Below are positions 52,586 through 61,031 of a stretch of DNA of 64,000 bases, piece by piece. The notes below the pieces were generated by a model. That model had not been told where the DNA came from, made no database searches, and saw nothing but the letters and a program-made list of their open reading frames with translations. The position numbers and the translations under genes were made by a program. Source of the stretch: Caballeronia sp. M1242 (GTDB lineage Bacteria > Pseudomonadota > Gammaproteobacteria > Burkholderiales > Burkholderiaceae); assembly GCF_017220215.1 (NCBI RefSeq), contig NZ_CP071129.1, positions 1,426,001 to 1,490,000 of the forward strand, in the 5' to 3' direction. The first letter of the stretch is position 1. Every line of letters starts with the position of its first letter.

Positions 52586-53680
52586 TCAGAGTCCGTGAGT
52601 CGCCGGCTGTTGCGTGATGCCGGCCGAGCGTTGCGTCGAGGATCGCACGACGAGTTCGCCCGGCAGAAGGCACTCGCGCGCCGGCGTCAACGCACCACCG
52701 AGCCGCTCGTGCAGAAACTCGACCGCGCGCCGGCCGATGTCGTAGGTCGGCTGACGAACCGCCGTCATGCCTGCGAGTTCCGCCCATTCCGAATCGTCGA
52801 TGGCGAGCAGCGCGACGCTCGCCTGCCAGTCCGGGCCGTGCCGCTCCTTCAGGTGCACTGCGACGCGCAGCGCAACCGGCCCGTTCGCCGCGAAAAGCGC
52901 GACGCGCTTGCCGGACGAGCGCGCAGCATCGACACGCCGGTCCATTTCGGCGAGCGCGGACGCGGCATCCGAAAGATCGAGCACCAGCGTGGAACCGCTT
53001 GCGCCGAGCGCCGCGACCGTCTCGCGAAACGCGGCTTCGCGCAAGCGTCGGGAACTCACGTGCGTCACCGGCTGCACGATGAAAAGCATCTCATCGAAAC
53101 CTTCATTGACGAGGTGACGCGTCGCAAGCGCGACGGCCGCAGGATTGTCGAGCCCGACCATATCCGTGACGATGCCTTCGACCGTGCGGTCCACGAGCAC
53201 GACCGGAATGCCGCCTTGCGTGAAGCCCTGCAGCAGTTCTTCCTTCACGCCGAGCGCGTTGACGATCACGCCTTCCACGCGGTAGGTGGTGAGCAGTTGC
53301 AGATAACGCCGCTCCATGTCGACCTCGTTCGCGGCGTGGCAAATGAGCGGCATGTAGCCGAGCGCATGACAAGCGGCTTCGACGCCTTGCAGCACTTCGA
53401 CCGAATAGGGATTCGTGAGGTCGGCGAGCAACATGCCGATCAGCCGGTTGCGCCCGCGTTTCAAGCCGCGCGCCATCTGATTCGGCCGATAGTCGAGCTT
53501 CGCGATGGCCGCTTCGATGCGCTCGCGCAATTCGAGCGAGAGCACGCCGGTCTCGCCGTTCAGATAGCGCGAAATGCTGGTCTTGCCGGTGCCGGCCTCG
53601 CGCGCGACATCGGTTATCGTCGCGCGTCGTGCGGCAAAGGTCAGCGGGCGAGAAGTCTGCTTGTTGGGATCGTCGGACAT
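52586..53680 (-). CDS. ptxS: LacI-family regulator, PtxS-like (ketogluconate)
   Basis: A 364-residue regulator. The helix-turn-helix is ITDVAREAGTGKTSISRYLN (about residues 22-41), followed by the hinge YRPNQMARGLKRGRNRLIG. The sugar-binding domain carries VILVDRTVEGIVTDMVGLDN-like loops and a C-terminal PTYDIGRRAVEFL. It lies beside a complete kgu gene set, as ptxS does in Pseudomonas, where PtxS represses the operon until 2-ketogluconate binds. The start at 53680 (MSDDPNKQT) is preferred over a frame to 53752. The PtxS name rests on context plus the matching operator at kguE. Confidence 0.78.
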   Translation of the reverse strand: MSDDPNKQTSRPLTFAARRATITDVAREAGTGKTSISRYLNGETGVLSLELRERIEAAIAKLDYRPNQMARGLKRGRNRLIGMLLADLTNPYSVEVLQGVEAACHALGYMPLICHAANEVDMERRYLQLLTTYRVEGVIVNALGVKEELLQGFTQGGIPVVLVDRTVEGIVTDMVGLDNPAAVALATRHLVNEGFDEMLFIVQPVTHVSSRRLREAAFRETVAALGASGSTLVLDLSDAASALAEMDRRVDAARSSGKRVALFAANGPVALRVAVHLKERHGPDWQASVALLAIDDSEWAELAGMTAVRQPTYDIGRRAVEFLHERLGGALTPARECLLPGELVVRSSTQRSAGITQQPATHGL

Positions 53681-53804
53681 GATGTGTCGTGAGGCTGGCT
53701 CGTACTCGTCAAGCGCCGATGCGCGTTGCATGCAAAATGCGAGGCGGTGCAAGCGTGCCGCCCAAGCGCATGTTATCGCATGCGACGCGCCGATCCCATC
53801 GCTG

Positions 53805-54776
53805 TTAGCGCATGCGCACTTCGCGATTGACGATGTTTTCGGTGAGCGTGCCGTCGAGCGCGCCGATCAGATTCTCTGCGGCATTGCGGTTCATTGCATG
53901 CCGCGTTTCGTGCGTGGCCGAGCCGATGTGCGGCAGCGCGACGACGTTCTTCATCGACAGAAGCGGCGAATCGGCTGGCAATGGCTCCTGCTGGAACACA
54001 TCGAGGCCAGCGGCGCGGATCGTGCCGTTTTTCAGGGCTTCGATAAGCGCAGCTTCGTCGACGGTCGGCCCGCGTGACGCGTTGATGAGAATCGCACTCG
54101 GCTTCATCTTCTTCAATTCACTTGCGCCGATGAGACCGCGCGTTTCAGGCGTGAGCGGCACTTGCAGACACACGAAGTCGGACTGCGCGAGCAGTTCGTC
54201 GAGCGGCACGCGCTTCGCGCCGTATTGCTGCTCGGCTTGCTCGTTGGGCTGCCTGTTCGTATAGAGCACGTTCATGCGAAAGCCGAGTGCCGCGCGCCGC
54301 GCGACTGCCCCGCCGATGCGCCCGAGCCCGACGATACCGAGCGTCTTGCCCTGCACATCGACGCCGAAGCATGCTTCGCCGATGCTTCCCTTCCAGTTGC
54401 CTTCCTTCACCCATTCGGCGAGTTCGACAACGCGGCGCGCGCTCGCAAGGATCAGCGCGAATACCGTATCGGCGGTGGATTCGGTCAACACGTCGGGCGT
54501 GTGCGTCAGGACGATGCCGCGACGCGTCAGGTCGTCTACATCGAAGTTGTCGAAGCCCACCGATACGGTCGATAACGCCTTCAGGCGCGTCGCGCCTTCG
54601 AGCATGTCGGGCGTGATCTTCACACTTGCGCCGATGGCGCCGTCGGCGTCCTTGAGCGCCGCCACGAACGCGGCGTGGTCTTTCGGATCGACGTTGACGA
54701 CTTCCGCGTGCGTGCGAAGGTACGCTTCCACGTCGGGCGGTAGGGGCTTGTAGGCTACGATCTTTTTCTGGGTCAT
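53805..54776 (-). CDS. kguD: 2-ketogluconate-6-phosphate / 2-ketogluconate reductase
   Basis: A 323-residue D-2-hydroxyacid dehydrogenase. It has the substrate-site segment VSVGFDNFDVDDL, the NAD(P) motif GLGRIGGAVARR and the catalytic residues in ILINASRGPTVDE (Arg), FQQEPLPADSPL (Glu) and VALPHIGSATHETR (His). In the kgu route it reduces 2-keto-6-phosphogluconate to 6-phosphogluconate; the related GhrB/TkrA enzymes reduce 2-ketogluconate or glyoxylate. It is the last gene of the minus-strand kgu operon, before ptxS. The ATG at 54776 begins MTQKKIVAYKP as in the family. Confidence 0.82.
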   Translation of the reverse strand: MTQKKIVAYKPLPPDVEAYLRTHAEVVNVDPKDHAAFVAALKDADGAIGASVKITPDMLEGATRLKALSTVSVGFDNFDVDDLTRRGIVLTHTPDVLTESTADTVFALILASARRVVELAEWVKEGNWKGSIGEACFGVDVQGKTLGIVGLGRIGGAVARRAALGFRMNVLYTNRQPNEQAEQQYGAKRVPLDELLAQSDFVCLQVPLTPETRGLIGASELKKMKPSAILINASRGPTVDEAALIEALKNGTIRAAGLDVFQQEPLPADSPLLSMKNVVALPHIGSATHETRHAMNRNAAENLIGALDGTLTENIVNREVRMR

Positions 54777-54911
54777 GGTCGGAATTCAGGTTGCGCCCTG
54801 TGAGCGATGAGTTCTCTTTGCGGTTCTTGCTTCAGCTTAACGTGTCAATTCATCCGTTGTGCGATTCAGCGCCAACATACCGACGAAGCCAGTCGCACGA
54901 AACCGCATACA

Positions 54912-56195
54912 TCAAGACCGCAATACCCCCGAAGCCGGAACGGCCGCCTGAGGCTTGACAGCCAACGTGAACCAAACAGAAAGCAAGAGCGCAACGCTCA
55001 TGAACACATATGAGGCTGCCGGCGAACCAGTCGCCCCATTCAGATAACCGACCACATAAGAACCCACGAAGGAGCCCAGCGCGCCCATGCTATTGATGAG
55101 CGCCATCGCTCCGCCTGCGACGTTCTTCGGCAGCAGCTCGGGCACGATCGCAAAGAAAGGCCCGTACGGCGCATACATGGCGGCACCGGCAATCACGAGC
55201 AAGGTGTACGAAGCCCAGAAGTTAGTTGTCCCAAGCAGATACGAACCCGCGAACGCGACCGCGCCGATCAGCAGGAAGGGCCACACGAACGCCTTGCGTG
55301 CCTGGAGCTTGTCGGATGCCCATGAGGCCAGCAGCATCGCAATGGTGGCCGCGAGATAAGGCACCGCCGAAAGCCACCCTGTCTCGACCATGCCGAGCGT
55401 GGAGCCGCTCTTCAAAATCGACGGAAGCCACAGCACGAAGCCATACACGCCGATGCTCCAGCAGAAATACTGCGCGCACAACTTCATGACAGCGGGCGAT
55501 TTGAAGGCTTCGCGATAGTTCTTCACCGGCTTGATCGCGGCCTGCTCCGCGCGCAGCGTCGCGTCGAGATCGCGCTTCTCCTGATCTGAAAGCCAGCTCA
55601 CCTGCGCGGGCTTGTCCTTGACGATGAACCACCAGATCACCGCCCACACGATCGCCGGAAGACCTTCGGCGACGAACATATGACGCCAGCCGAACGAATT
55701 CACGAGATAGCCGGATACGACCGACATCCACAGCACCGTCACCGGATTGCCGAGAATGAGGAACGTATTCGCGCGCGACCGCTCGGACTTTGTGAACCAG
55801 TTCGCGATGAAGACGAGCATCGCGGGCATCACTGCCGCTTCGACGATGCCGAGCACGAAGCGAATCGCCATCAACGACGGAATGTTGCTGACCATGCCCG
55901 TCGCCGCCGCGCATCCGCCCCAGAGCACGAGACTCCAGAACACGAGCTTCTTGACGCTACGGCGTTCCGCGTAGATCGCGCCCGGAATCTGGAAGAAAAA
56001 ATAGCCGAGGAAGAAGAGCGCGCCGATCAGCGACGACAGTCCCTTGCTGATCCCGAGGTCCTGATTGATGCCGGCGGCCGAAGCGAAGCCGTAGTTCGCG
56101 CGGTCGAGATACGCAAGGCTGTACGTGATGAAGACGATCGGCATGATCGCCCACCAGCGGCGCACGGCGAGCTTGGGTGTCGAGGATGTGTGCAT
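54912..56195 (-). CDS. kguT: MFS 2-ketogluconate transporter
   Basis: A 427-residue transporter of the anion:cation symporter (ACS) branch with twelve spans. It begins RRWWAIMPIVFITYSLAYLDRANYGFASA and has ADRANY- and NWFTKSERSRANTFLI-type ACS motifs. In this context it should import 2-ketogluconate. It lies between kguK and kguD with 135 bp and 76 bp gaps on the same strand. The spacer 54777-54911 shows no gene. Confidence 0.82.
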   Translation of the reverse strand: MHTSSTPKLAVRRWWAIMPIVFITYSLAYLDRANYGFASAAGINQDLGISKGLSSLIGALFFLGYFFFQIPGAIYAERRSVKKLVFWSLVLWGGCAAATGMVSNIPSLMAIRFVLGIVEAAVMPAMLVFIANWFTKSERSRANTFLILGNPVTVLWMSVVSGYLVNSFGWRHMFVAEGLPAIVWAVIWWFIVKDKPAQVSWLSDQEKRDLDATLRAEQAAIKPVKNYREAFKSPAVMKLCAQYFCWSIGVYGFVLWLPSILKSGSTLGMVETGWLSAVPYLAATIAMLLASWASDKLQARKAFVWPFLLIGAVAFAGSYLLGTTNFWASYTLLVIAGAAMYAPYGPFFAIVPELLPKNVAGGAMALINSMGALGSFVGSYVVGYLNGATGSPAASYVFMSVALLLSVWFTLAVKPQAAVPASGVLRS

Positions 56196-56271
56196 GTTGT
56201 CTCCGAACGCTGAGTGTCGGGTGTTTAGGGCGAGGTCGTGATCGAGCTCGCCTCGGTGTCGTCTCGCGATG

Positions 56272-57279
56272 TCAGACGATGATCGCGGCTTGGGCCGTCT
56301 TGTCGTTCTTGCCGCTCTGGTCCTGCGATTCGAGCGCGTCGAGCGCCTCGCGCGTCGGCAGGCCTTCGCTGTCGCCGATCACCTGAATCGCCAATGCGCC
56401 GATGCGATTGCCGCGCGCAATTGCATTTCGCACGCTGCGCCCTTCGAGCAGCGCGCTGACGACGCCGACTGCGAAGCCATCGCCAGCGCCGACGGTATCG
56501 ACCACGTTCGCGACCGGCACGCCGGCAACGACGCCGGAGTCGCCATCGGCAGTGCGGAAGTACGCGCCCTCTGCGCCGAGCTTGACCACGACGCCTTTCG
56601 CGCCGCGATCGAGATAAAACGCCGCAATGTCCTCGGGCGCGGCATAACCGGTAAGCACGAGGCCCTCGCTCACGCCGGGCAGAACCCAGTCGGCCAGCGA
56701 GGCGAGCGCGTTCAGCGACTCGGCCATCGCTTCCCGAGACGGCCATAACGTCGGCCGCAGGTTCGGATCGAACGAGATGGACTTGCCTGCGACACGCATT
56801 TCGCGGGCCATGTGAAACGCGAGTTCGCGCGAGCTTGCCGAGATTGCCGGCGCGACGCCCGTGAGGTGCAGGTGACGCGCGCCGAGCACGTAGTCGGCGA
56901 CGTAATCGTCCACCGAAAGATGGCTTGCCGCCGAGCCTTTTCGGAAATACTCGACTGCGGGATCGCTGCCGTCGTCGCATTTGCCCTTCAGCTGGAAGCC
57001 CGTCGGATAGCGTTCGTCGATGCTGACGCAGCGCGCGTCGATGCCTTCCGCCGCGAGCACGTCGAGCACGTAGCGGCCGAACGAATCGCGGCCGACGCGG
57101 CTCATCCAGCCGACCTTGAAGCCGAGCCGCGACAAGCCGATGGCGACATTCAGATCCGCCCCGGCGACGCGCTTCGTGAAGTGGCCGACCGACGCGAGAT
57201 CGCCCGTTTCCGCGGCGACGAACATCGTCATCGCTTCGCCGTAAGTGACGACGTCCAGAGCTTCGTGCTCAACCTGCAT
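56272..57279 (-). CDS. kguK: PfkB-family 2-ketogluconokinase
   Basis: A 335-residue sugar kinase. The N-terminal segment VVTYGEAMTMFVA, the GG-like RVAGADLNVAIGLSRLG motif and the C-terminal DTVGAGDGFAVGVV (catalytic Asp) identify PfkB/ribokinase members. It would phosphorylate 2-ketogluconate at C6. AAGGA seven bases before ATG 57279 sets the start; a frame to 57393 overlaps kguE. Gap to kguE is 34 bp. Confidence 0.85.
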   Translation of the reverse strand: MQVEHEALDVVTYGEAMTMFVAAETGDLASVGHFTKRVAGADLNVAIGLSRLGFKVGWMSRVGRDSFGRYVLDVLAAEGIDARCVSIDERYPTGFQLKGKCDDGSDPAVEYFRKGSAASHLSVDDYVADYVLGARHLHLTGVAPAISASSRELAFHMAREMRVAGKSISFDPNLRPTLWPSREAMAESLNALASLADWVLPGVSEGLVLTGYAAPEDIAAFYLDRGAKGVVVKLGAEGAYFRTADGDSGVVAGVPVANVVDTVGAGDGFAVGVVSALLEGRSVRNAIARGNRIGALAIQVIGDSEGLPTREALDALESQDQSGKNDKTAQAAIIV

Positions 57280-57313
57280 GTTCGATCCTTGTCTTTTGCG
57301 TACAGAATTCAAA

Positions 57314-58090
57314 TCAGAACGCCGCGATGCGCGCCACCTGAGTCGCTGCGTCGGCTTCGTCGCGGAACGGAAATTCGATCCCGCGTGGCGCATCGGACGG
57401 CAAATGCGCGAGAAGCGCGGCGAACTGCGTGTCGTCGTGGGCCGGGGCCACGGCGAAGCGCCGCGCGCCCTCGCCTTGCGTCGCCTTGCAGTGTATATAG
57501 CCGACGTATCGCCCGAGCCGCCTGGCAGCGTCGAGCGGATCGACGTCGGCCCAGCGCCAGTTGCCGGTATCGAAGGTCATTGCAAGATTGCTCTCGGCCG
57601 GCAGCGCGGCGAATAGCATTTCGAATGCATCCGGCAAACCGCCCGCCCGCAATTGGCCGTTCTCGACCAACACCCGGGCCGGAGAGCCGTCGATGGCGCG
57701 TGTGAGCGCCTCCAGCGTCGCGGAATCCGTCGCCACGCCGCGCTCGTCGCCGCCTAGTTGCAGCTTGACGATGCGCGCACCCAATGCCCGCGCTTCATCG
57801 ATTGCGAGCGCAAGCGCTTCATGGTCGAGCGAGCCGTCAGCAGAAAATAGCGTGGCAGGCGTCGAATGCACGGCCCATAAACCAGCGGCCCGAATGCACT
57901 CACCGAGCCGCGTGAGTGCGTCCAGGCTGGTGTCTTCGCACAGTTCCCGACGTACCTCGAAACCGTCCGCGCCCGAGAGCGACGCCTTCTCCGCCCACGC
58001 GGCATGACCGTCGCGGCGGATCGCATCCACGCCGAACGCGCTCGCGACGATCACGATTTCGGTTCTCGCGCTGCTGCTCGACTGTCTCAT
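57314..58090 (-). CDS. kguE: Sugar phosphate isomerase/epimerase-like TIM-barrel protein
   Basis: A 258-residue AP-endonuclease-2/xylose-isomerase-like TIM barrel. Visible features are VKLQLGGDERG, VLVENGQLRAGG (metal Glu), MTFDTGNWRW and YIHCKATQGEG (metal His). It is the first gene of the kgu operon; KguE's exact reaction has not been settled in other organisms. The ATG at 58090 overlaps a 14-bp palindrome that matches the PtxS operator form. Confidence 0.8.
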   Translation of the reverse strand: MRQSSSSARTEIVIVASAFGVDAIRRDGHAAWAEKASLSGADGFEVRRELCEDTSLDALTRLGECIRAAGLWAVHSTPATLFSADGSLDHEALALAIDEARALGARIVKLQLGGDERGVATDSATLEALTRAIDGSPARVLVENGQLRAGGLPDAFEMLFAALPAESNLAMTFDTGNWRWADVDPLDAARRLGRYVGYIHCKATQGEGARRFAVAPAHDDTQFAALLAHLPSDAPRGIEFPFRDEADAATQVARIAAF

Positions 58091-58103
58091 GGAACCGGTT
58101 CCA
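58090..58103. promoter_or_regulatory. Candidate PtxS operator at the kguE start
   Basis: TGGAACCGGTTCCA is a perfect 14-bp palindrome. It differs only at one symmetric position pair from the Pseudomonas PtxS site TGAAACCGGTTTCA and matches the LacI-family central CCGG form. It overlaps the first base of the kguE start codon, a position that would block transcription or translation of the operon when occupied. Confidence 0.78.
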
Positions 58104-58114
58104 ATATGGCATTC

Positions 58115-58135
58115 AAAAAAGACGCCGAAGCGCCT
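58115..58135 (-). terminator. UUCG-loop terminator after the LysR gene
   Basis: On the minus strand AGGCGC-TTCG-GCGTCT (one G-T pair) is followed by TTTTTT, 55 bp after the LysR stop. It separates the LysR gene from the kgu operon transcribed in the same direction. Therefore kguE needs its own promoter in the roughly 12-90 bases around it. Confidence 0.7.
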
Positions 58136-58189
58136 GACTGAGTTCGGATACTGCGCCCTGACCAGGCGCTCGCGCCATAGTGGAATTCC

Positions 58190-59080
58190 CTAGCCGATCG
58201 CGGCGCGGTCTTCGCAAATCTCGACAAAACGCGCGGCGGCGCGCGACGGTGCGGCTGCATGTGGCACCAGAAGCGAGAAACGCCGCATGAGCGGCTCGGG
58301 CGCGATATGCAGACGCCGTAGCGCATCGTCCTCGTGACGGATGGACATCGCGGAGACGAAGCCGATGCCCATGCCCGCTCGCACCGCTTCCTTCACGCCC
58401 TCCACGCCTGCGATCTCGAGCGCGACGCGCATCTCCACCCCAGCTTCGGCGAACGCCCGCTCGACGATCTGGCGCACGCCCGAACCGCGCTCGCGCAATA
58501 CCAGCGAATGCTCGCCGATTACTTCGAGCGTCGCGCCGGCACGGCCATCGGCAAGCGGATGCCCGGCGCGCACGATGGCCACGATTTCGTCGTCGAGCCA
58601 AGGGGTCACGCCCGCCGTTGGCGGCAGCCCAAGACCGGCCGGTCCCTCGATGATCGCGACATCGAGCGAGCCGAGCGCCGCGACGATTTCCGCCGTGTTC
58701 CCGTCGATGGTCGTGACGACGACGTCCGGGTAGCGTTTGCGAAACGCCGCGATCAGGTATGGCAGCAGATAACTCGCGGGCGTCGTGCTCGCGCCGATGC
58801 GCAACGTGCCGCTTTCCAGCCCGCGCATCGCGTCGCGCAGCGCGTGCGCTTGCTGGTACGCCTCCCGCAAGCGCGTCGCGTAGCCGAGCAGCCCTTCGCC
58901 AGCAGGCGTGAGTCGGATGCCGCGTCCGTCGCGCTGATACAGCGGTTCACCGAATTCTTCATTCAATAAACGGAGTTGGCCCGACACGGCGGGCTGCGAA
59001 AGATGCAATGCGACCGCCGCCCGGCTGATATTGCCGTGCTCCGCTACGGTGGCGAACGTTATCAACTGGTCGGGGGTCAC
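58190..59080 (-). CDS. LysR-family regulator (YeiE/CbbR-like)
   Basis: A 296-residue regulator. The helix-turn-helix is FATVAEHGNISRAAVALHLSQ with QPAVSGQLRLLNEEFGEPLY. The effector domain begins GTLRIGASTTPASYLLPYLI. The TTPASYLLP segment is characteristic of the CbbR/YeiE branch. It is divergent from the YeiH transporter, as in many proteobacteria where YeiE controls yeiH. The 115-bp spacer has an inverted repeat. Confidence 0.85.
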   Translation of the reverse strand: MTPDQLITFATVAEHGNISRAAVALHLSQPAVSGQLRLLNEEFGEPLYQRDGRGIRLTPAGEGLLGYATRLREAYQQAHALRDAMRGLESGTLRIGASTTPASYLLPYLIAAFRKRYPDVVVTTIDGNTAEIVAALGSLDVAIIEGPAGLGLPPTAGVTPWLDDEIVAIVRAGHPLADGRAGATLEVIGEHSLVLRERGSGVRQIVERAFAEAGVEMRVALEIAGVEGVKEAVRAGMGIGFVSAMSIRHEDDALRRLHIAPEPLMRRFSLLVPHAAAPSRAAARFVEICEDRAAIG

Positions 59081-59101
59081 GGCGCGGAAGTATCAGCGAA
59101 A

Positions 59102-59148
59102 CGGATATGTTGCATTCTAAATCACGATTTCTCATATGCATATATCCG
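59102..59148. promoter_or_regulatory. CGGATAT...ATATCCG inverted repeat in the divergent LysR-YeiH promoter
   Basis: Perfect 7-bp arms at 59102-59108 and 59142-59148 enclose an AT-rich stretch with CATATGCATAT. It lies between the divergent starts 59080 and 59196, the expected place for a LysR-type operator. Confidence 0.45.
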
Positions 59149-59195
59149 AACTAGGATAGCGACATCGCTCAAATGCTCTTCGAAGGACGCCGCAT

Positions 59196-60260
59196 ATGTC
59201 CACCGCCCCCGCCTCGCTTGCCTCCGGTTCGTCCACCCGTGGTCAACTCAACGGCATCCTGTTCGTCGCGCTGTTCGCCGCCGCAGTCACGCGGCTATCC
59301 GCGCTTCCTGCCATCGCCGGGCTCGGGATCAGCCCGCTGATCGTCGGCATCGTGGCAGGCGCGCTGTACGGCAATGCGCTCAAGGACGGCATGCCGCAGA
59401 GTTGGGCCGCCGGCGTCAACTTCTCGGCGCGCAAGCTCCTGCGCATCGCGGTGGCATTCTTTGGACTGCGCGTAAGTCTTCAGGAGATCGCGCAAGTCGG
59501 CCTGCCGGGCTTCGCCGTATCGGCGCTCGTGGTCGTGAGCACGCTCATTATCGGCACGTGGGTCGGCATGAAGCTCATGAAGCTCGACCGCGATACGGCG
59601 CTGCTCACTGCGGCCGGCAGCGCGATCTGCGGCGCGGCCGCCGTGCTCGCGTTTGAGTCGACGCTGCAATCCAAGCCGCACAAGAGCGCGATGGCGGTCG
59701 GAAGCGTCGTGCTGTTCGGCACGCTCTCGATGTTCCTCTATCCGATCGCGATGCACGCAGGATGGCTGCATCTCGATACGCTCGGCGCTGGGCTATTCTT
59801 CGGCGGCACGATCCACGAAGTCGCGCAGGTCGTCGGCGCGGCGAGCAACGTGAGCCCGGAGGCGACGCACATCGCGACGATCGTCAAGATGACGCGCGTC
59901 ATGTTGCTGGTGCCGGTGCTGCTCGTGGTCGGCGTATGGATCAACCGGACGCGCGGCGATGCGGCAACGCGAGCCAACAATGCAAAAGGCAAGCTCGCGG
60001 TGCCATGGTTCGCGCTCGGATTCCTCGCGCTCGTCGTCGTGAATTCGCTTCATATCCTGCCGGAAAGCGCCACGAGCACGCTCAACACGCTCGACACCTT
60101 CGCTCTCACGATGGCAATGACCGCGCTCGGTATGGAGACGCGCATCGCGCAGATTCGTGAAGCCGGCCCGCGCGCGATCGCAACCGGCGCGATCCTCTAC
60201 GTGTGGCTGGTGGGCGGCGGGCTGGCGATCACGTACGGCGTCGAACGCCTCTTCGGTTGA
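59196..60260 (+). CDS. yeiH: YeiH-family putative sulfate exporter (UPF0324)
   Basis: A 354-residue protein with about ten spans. Visible features are SPLIVGIVAGALYGN, NFSARKLLRIAVAFFGLRVS, AAGSAICGAAAVLAFES and LFFGGTIHEVAQVVGAASNV, all typical of the YeiH/UPF0324 family. Members are proposed to export sulfate or other anions formed from sulfur compounds, but this is not firmly proven. AAGGA before the ATG sets the start. It is divergent from a YeiE-like regulator. Confidence 0.85.
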   Translation: MSTAPASLASGSSTRGQLNGILFVALFAAAVTRLSALPAIAGLGISPLIVGIVAGALYGNALKDGMPQSWAAGVNFSARKLLRIAVAFFGLRVSLQEIAQVGLPGFAVSALVVVSTLIIGTWVGMKLMKLDRDTALLTAAGSAICGAAAVLAFESTLQSKPHKSAMAVGSVVLFGTLSMFLYPIAMHAGWLHLDTLGAGLFFGGTIHEVAQVVGAASNVSPEATHIATIVKMTRVMLLVPVLLVVGVWINRTRGDAATRANNAKGKLAVPWFALGFLALVVVNSLHILPESATSTLNTLDTFALTMAMTALGMETRIAQIREAGPRAIATGAILYVWLVGGGLAITYGVERLFG

Positions 60261-60494
60261 TCTGCTCGTAAGTGTGCGAATGCGGCGTCCAATGTACTGA
60301 GACGCCCTTGCTTTTGAGCGACGAAGCTCGTGCAATGCGCCGGAGTGCTAACTTCCTTTTGCTTTCACCAATGCAGACCCGACTTATCTCGTAATCCGCG
60401 GTTACTAAAAGGAGATTCTGCGAAGTCAGCAGCATGTGCTTCAGTAACGTTGTACGCCTCAGCGAATATCTGCACAGCAGCGCGATTCGCCGTC

Positions 60495-60527
60495 AACGAC
60501 ACGAAGAGACCGTCTCTTACCGTGTCG
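60495..60527. promoter_or_regulatory. Long hairpin in the leader of the SmbP-like gene
   Basis: ACGACACG pairs with CGTGTCGT (8 bp), then after an AC bulge AAGAGA pairs with TCTCTT around a CCG loop. The hairpin ends 33 bp before the ATG at 60561. It could be a 5' UTR control element or a terminator of an upstream transcript. The remainder of the 300-bp spacer 60261-60494 has no gene. Confidence 0.5.
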
Positions 60528-60560
60528 TCTGCTGCTCAACAACGTAACTGAGAAAGACAT

Positions 60561-60815
60561 ATGAAACGCTCGATCATCACTGCTGCTGCCCTCGCATTTG
60601 CCGCTACCACTGCGATGGCTGCTGGCGGTGCAGTCAATCACGACATCGAAGGCGCGCACCAGCTCGTCGATCAGGGATACCGGCACATCGAGGCCGCGCG
60701 ATCGGCCGGTCACGGTCAGTTCGGCGGTCACGCAGAGAAGGCCAAGCAGTTGTTGAAGCAGGCTCAGGCCGAGCTCGACCAGGCTGCGGGCTACTACGCA
60801 GAGCACCATCGCTAA
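60561..60815 (+). CDS. Small exported SmbP-like protein
   Basis: An 84-residue protein. It has a signal peptide (MKRSIITAAALAFAATTAMA) and a mature helical His-rich domain (INHDIEGAHQLVDQ-like start; EKAKQLLKQAQAELDQAA near the end; seven or eight His). This resembles the small metal-binding protein SmbP, a periplasmic four-helix divalent-metal binder. GAGAAAG before the ATG supports the start. It follows a strong leader hairpin. Confidence 0.75.
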   Translation: MKRSIITAAALAFAATTAMAAGGAVNHDIEGAHQLVDQGYRHIEAARSAGHGQFGGHAEKAKQLLKQAQAELDQAAGYYAEHHR

Positions 60816-61031
60816 GCCGCTCGCTTCGGCTCGGTTGCTTGTCGAGTGACCGAGCCTCCCGGACGTTTCGGCTCCACTTGCGCGTCGCCAGTTCCAAACT
60901 CGGGTCAACGCTTGCCCATTGCAAAAGCTACCATACGAGCAGGCAATCCATTTTTAGTTAGATTACCTAACGAAATCAGAAAGACCGCCCGAAGGCAGTC
61001 CCTCTACAAATCGATCGCTCGCCCGAAAAAA

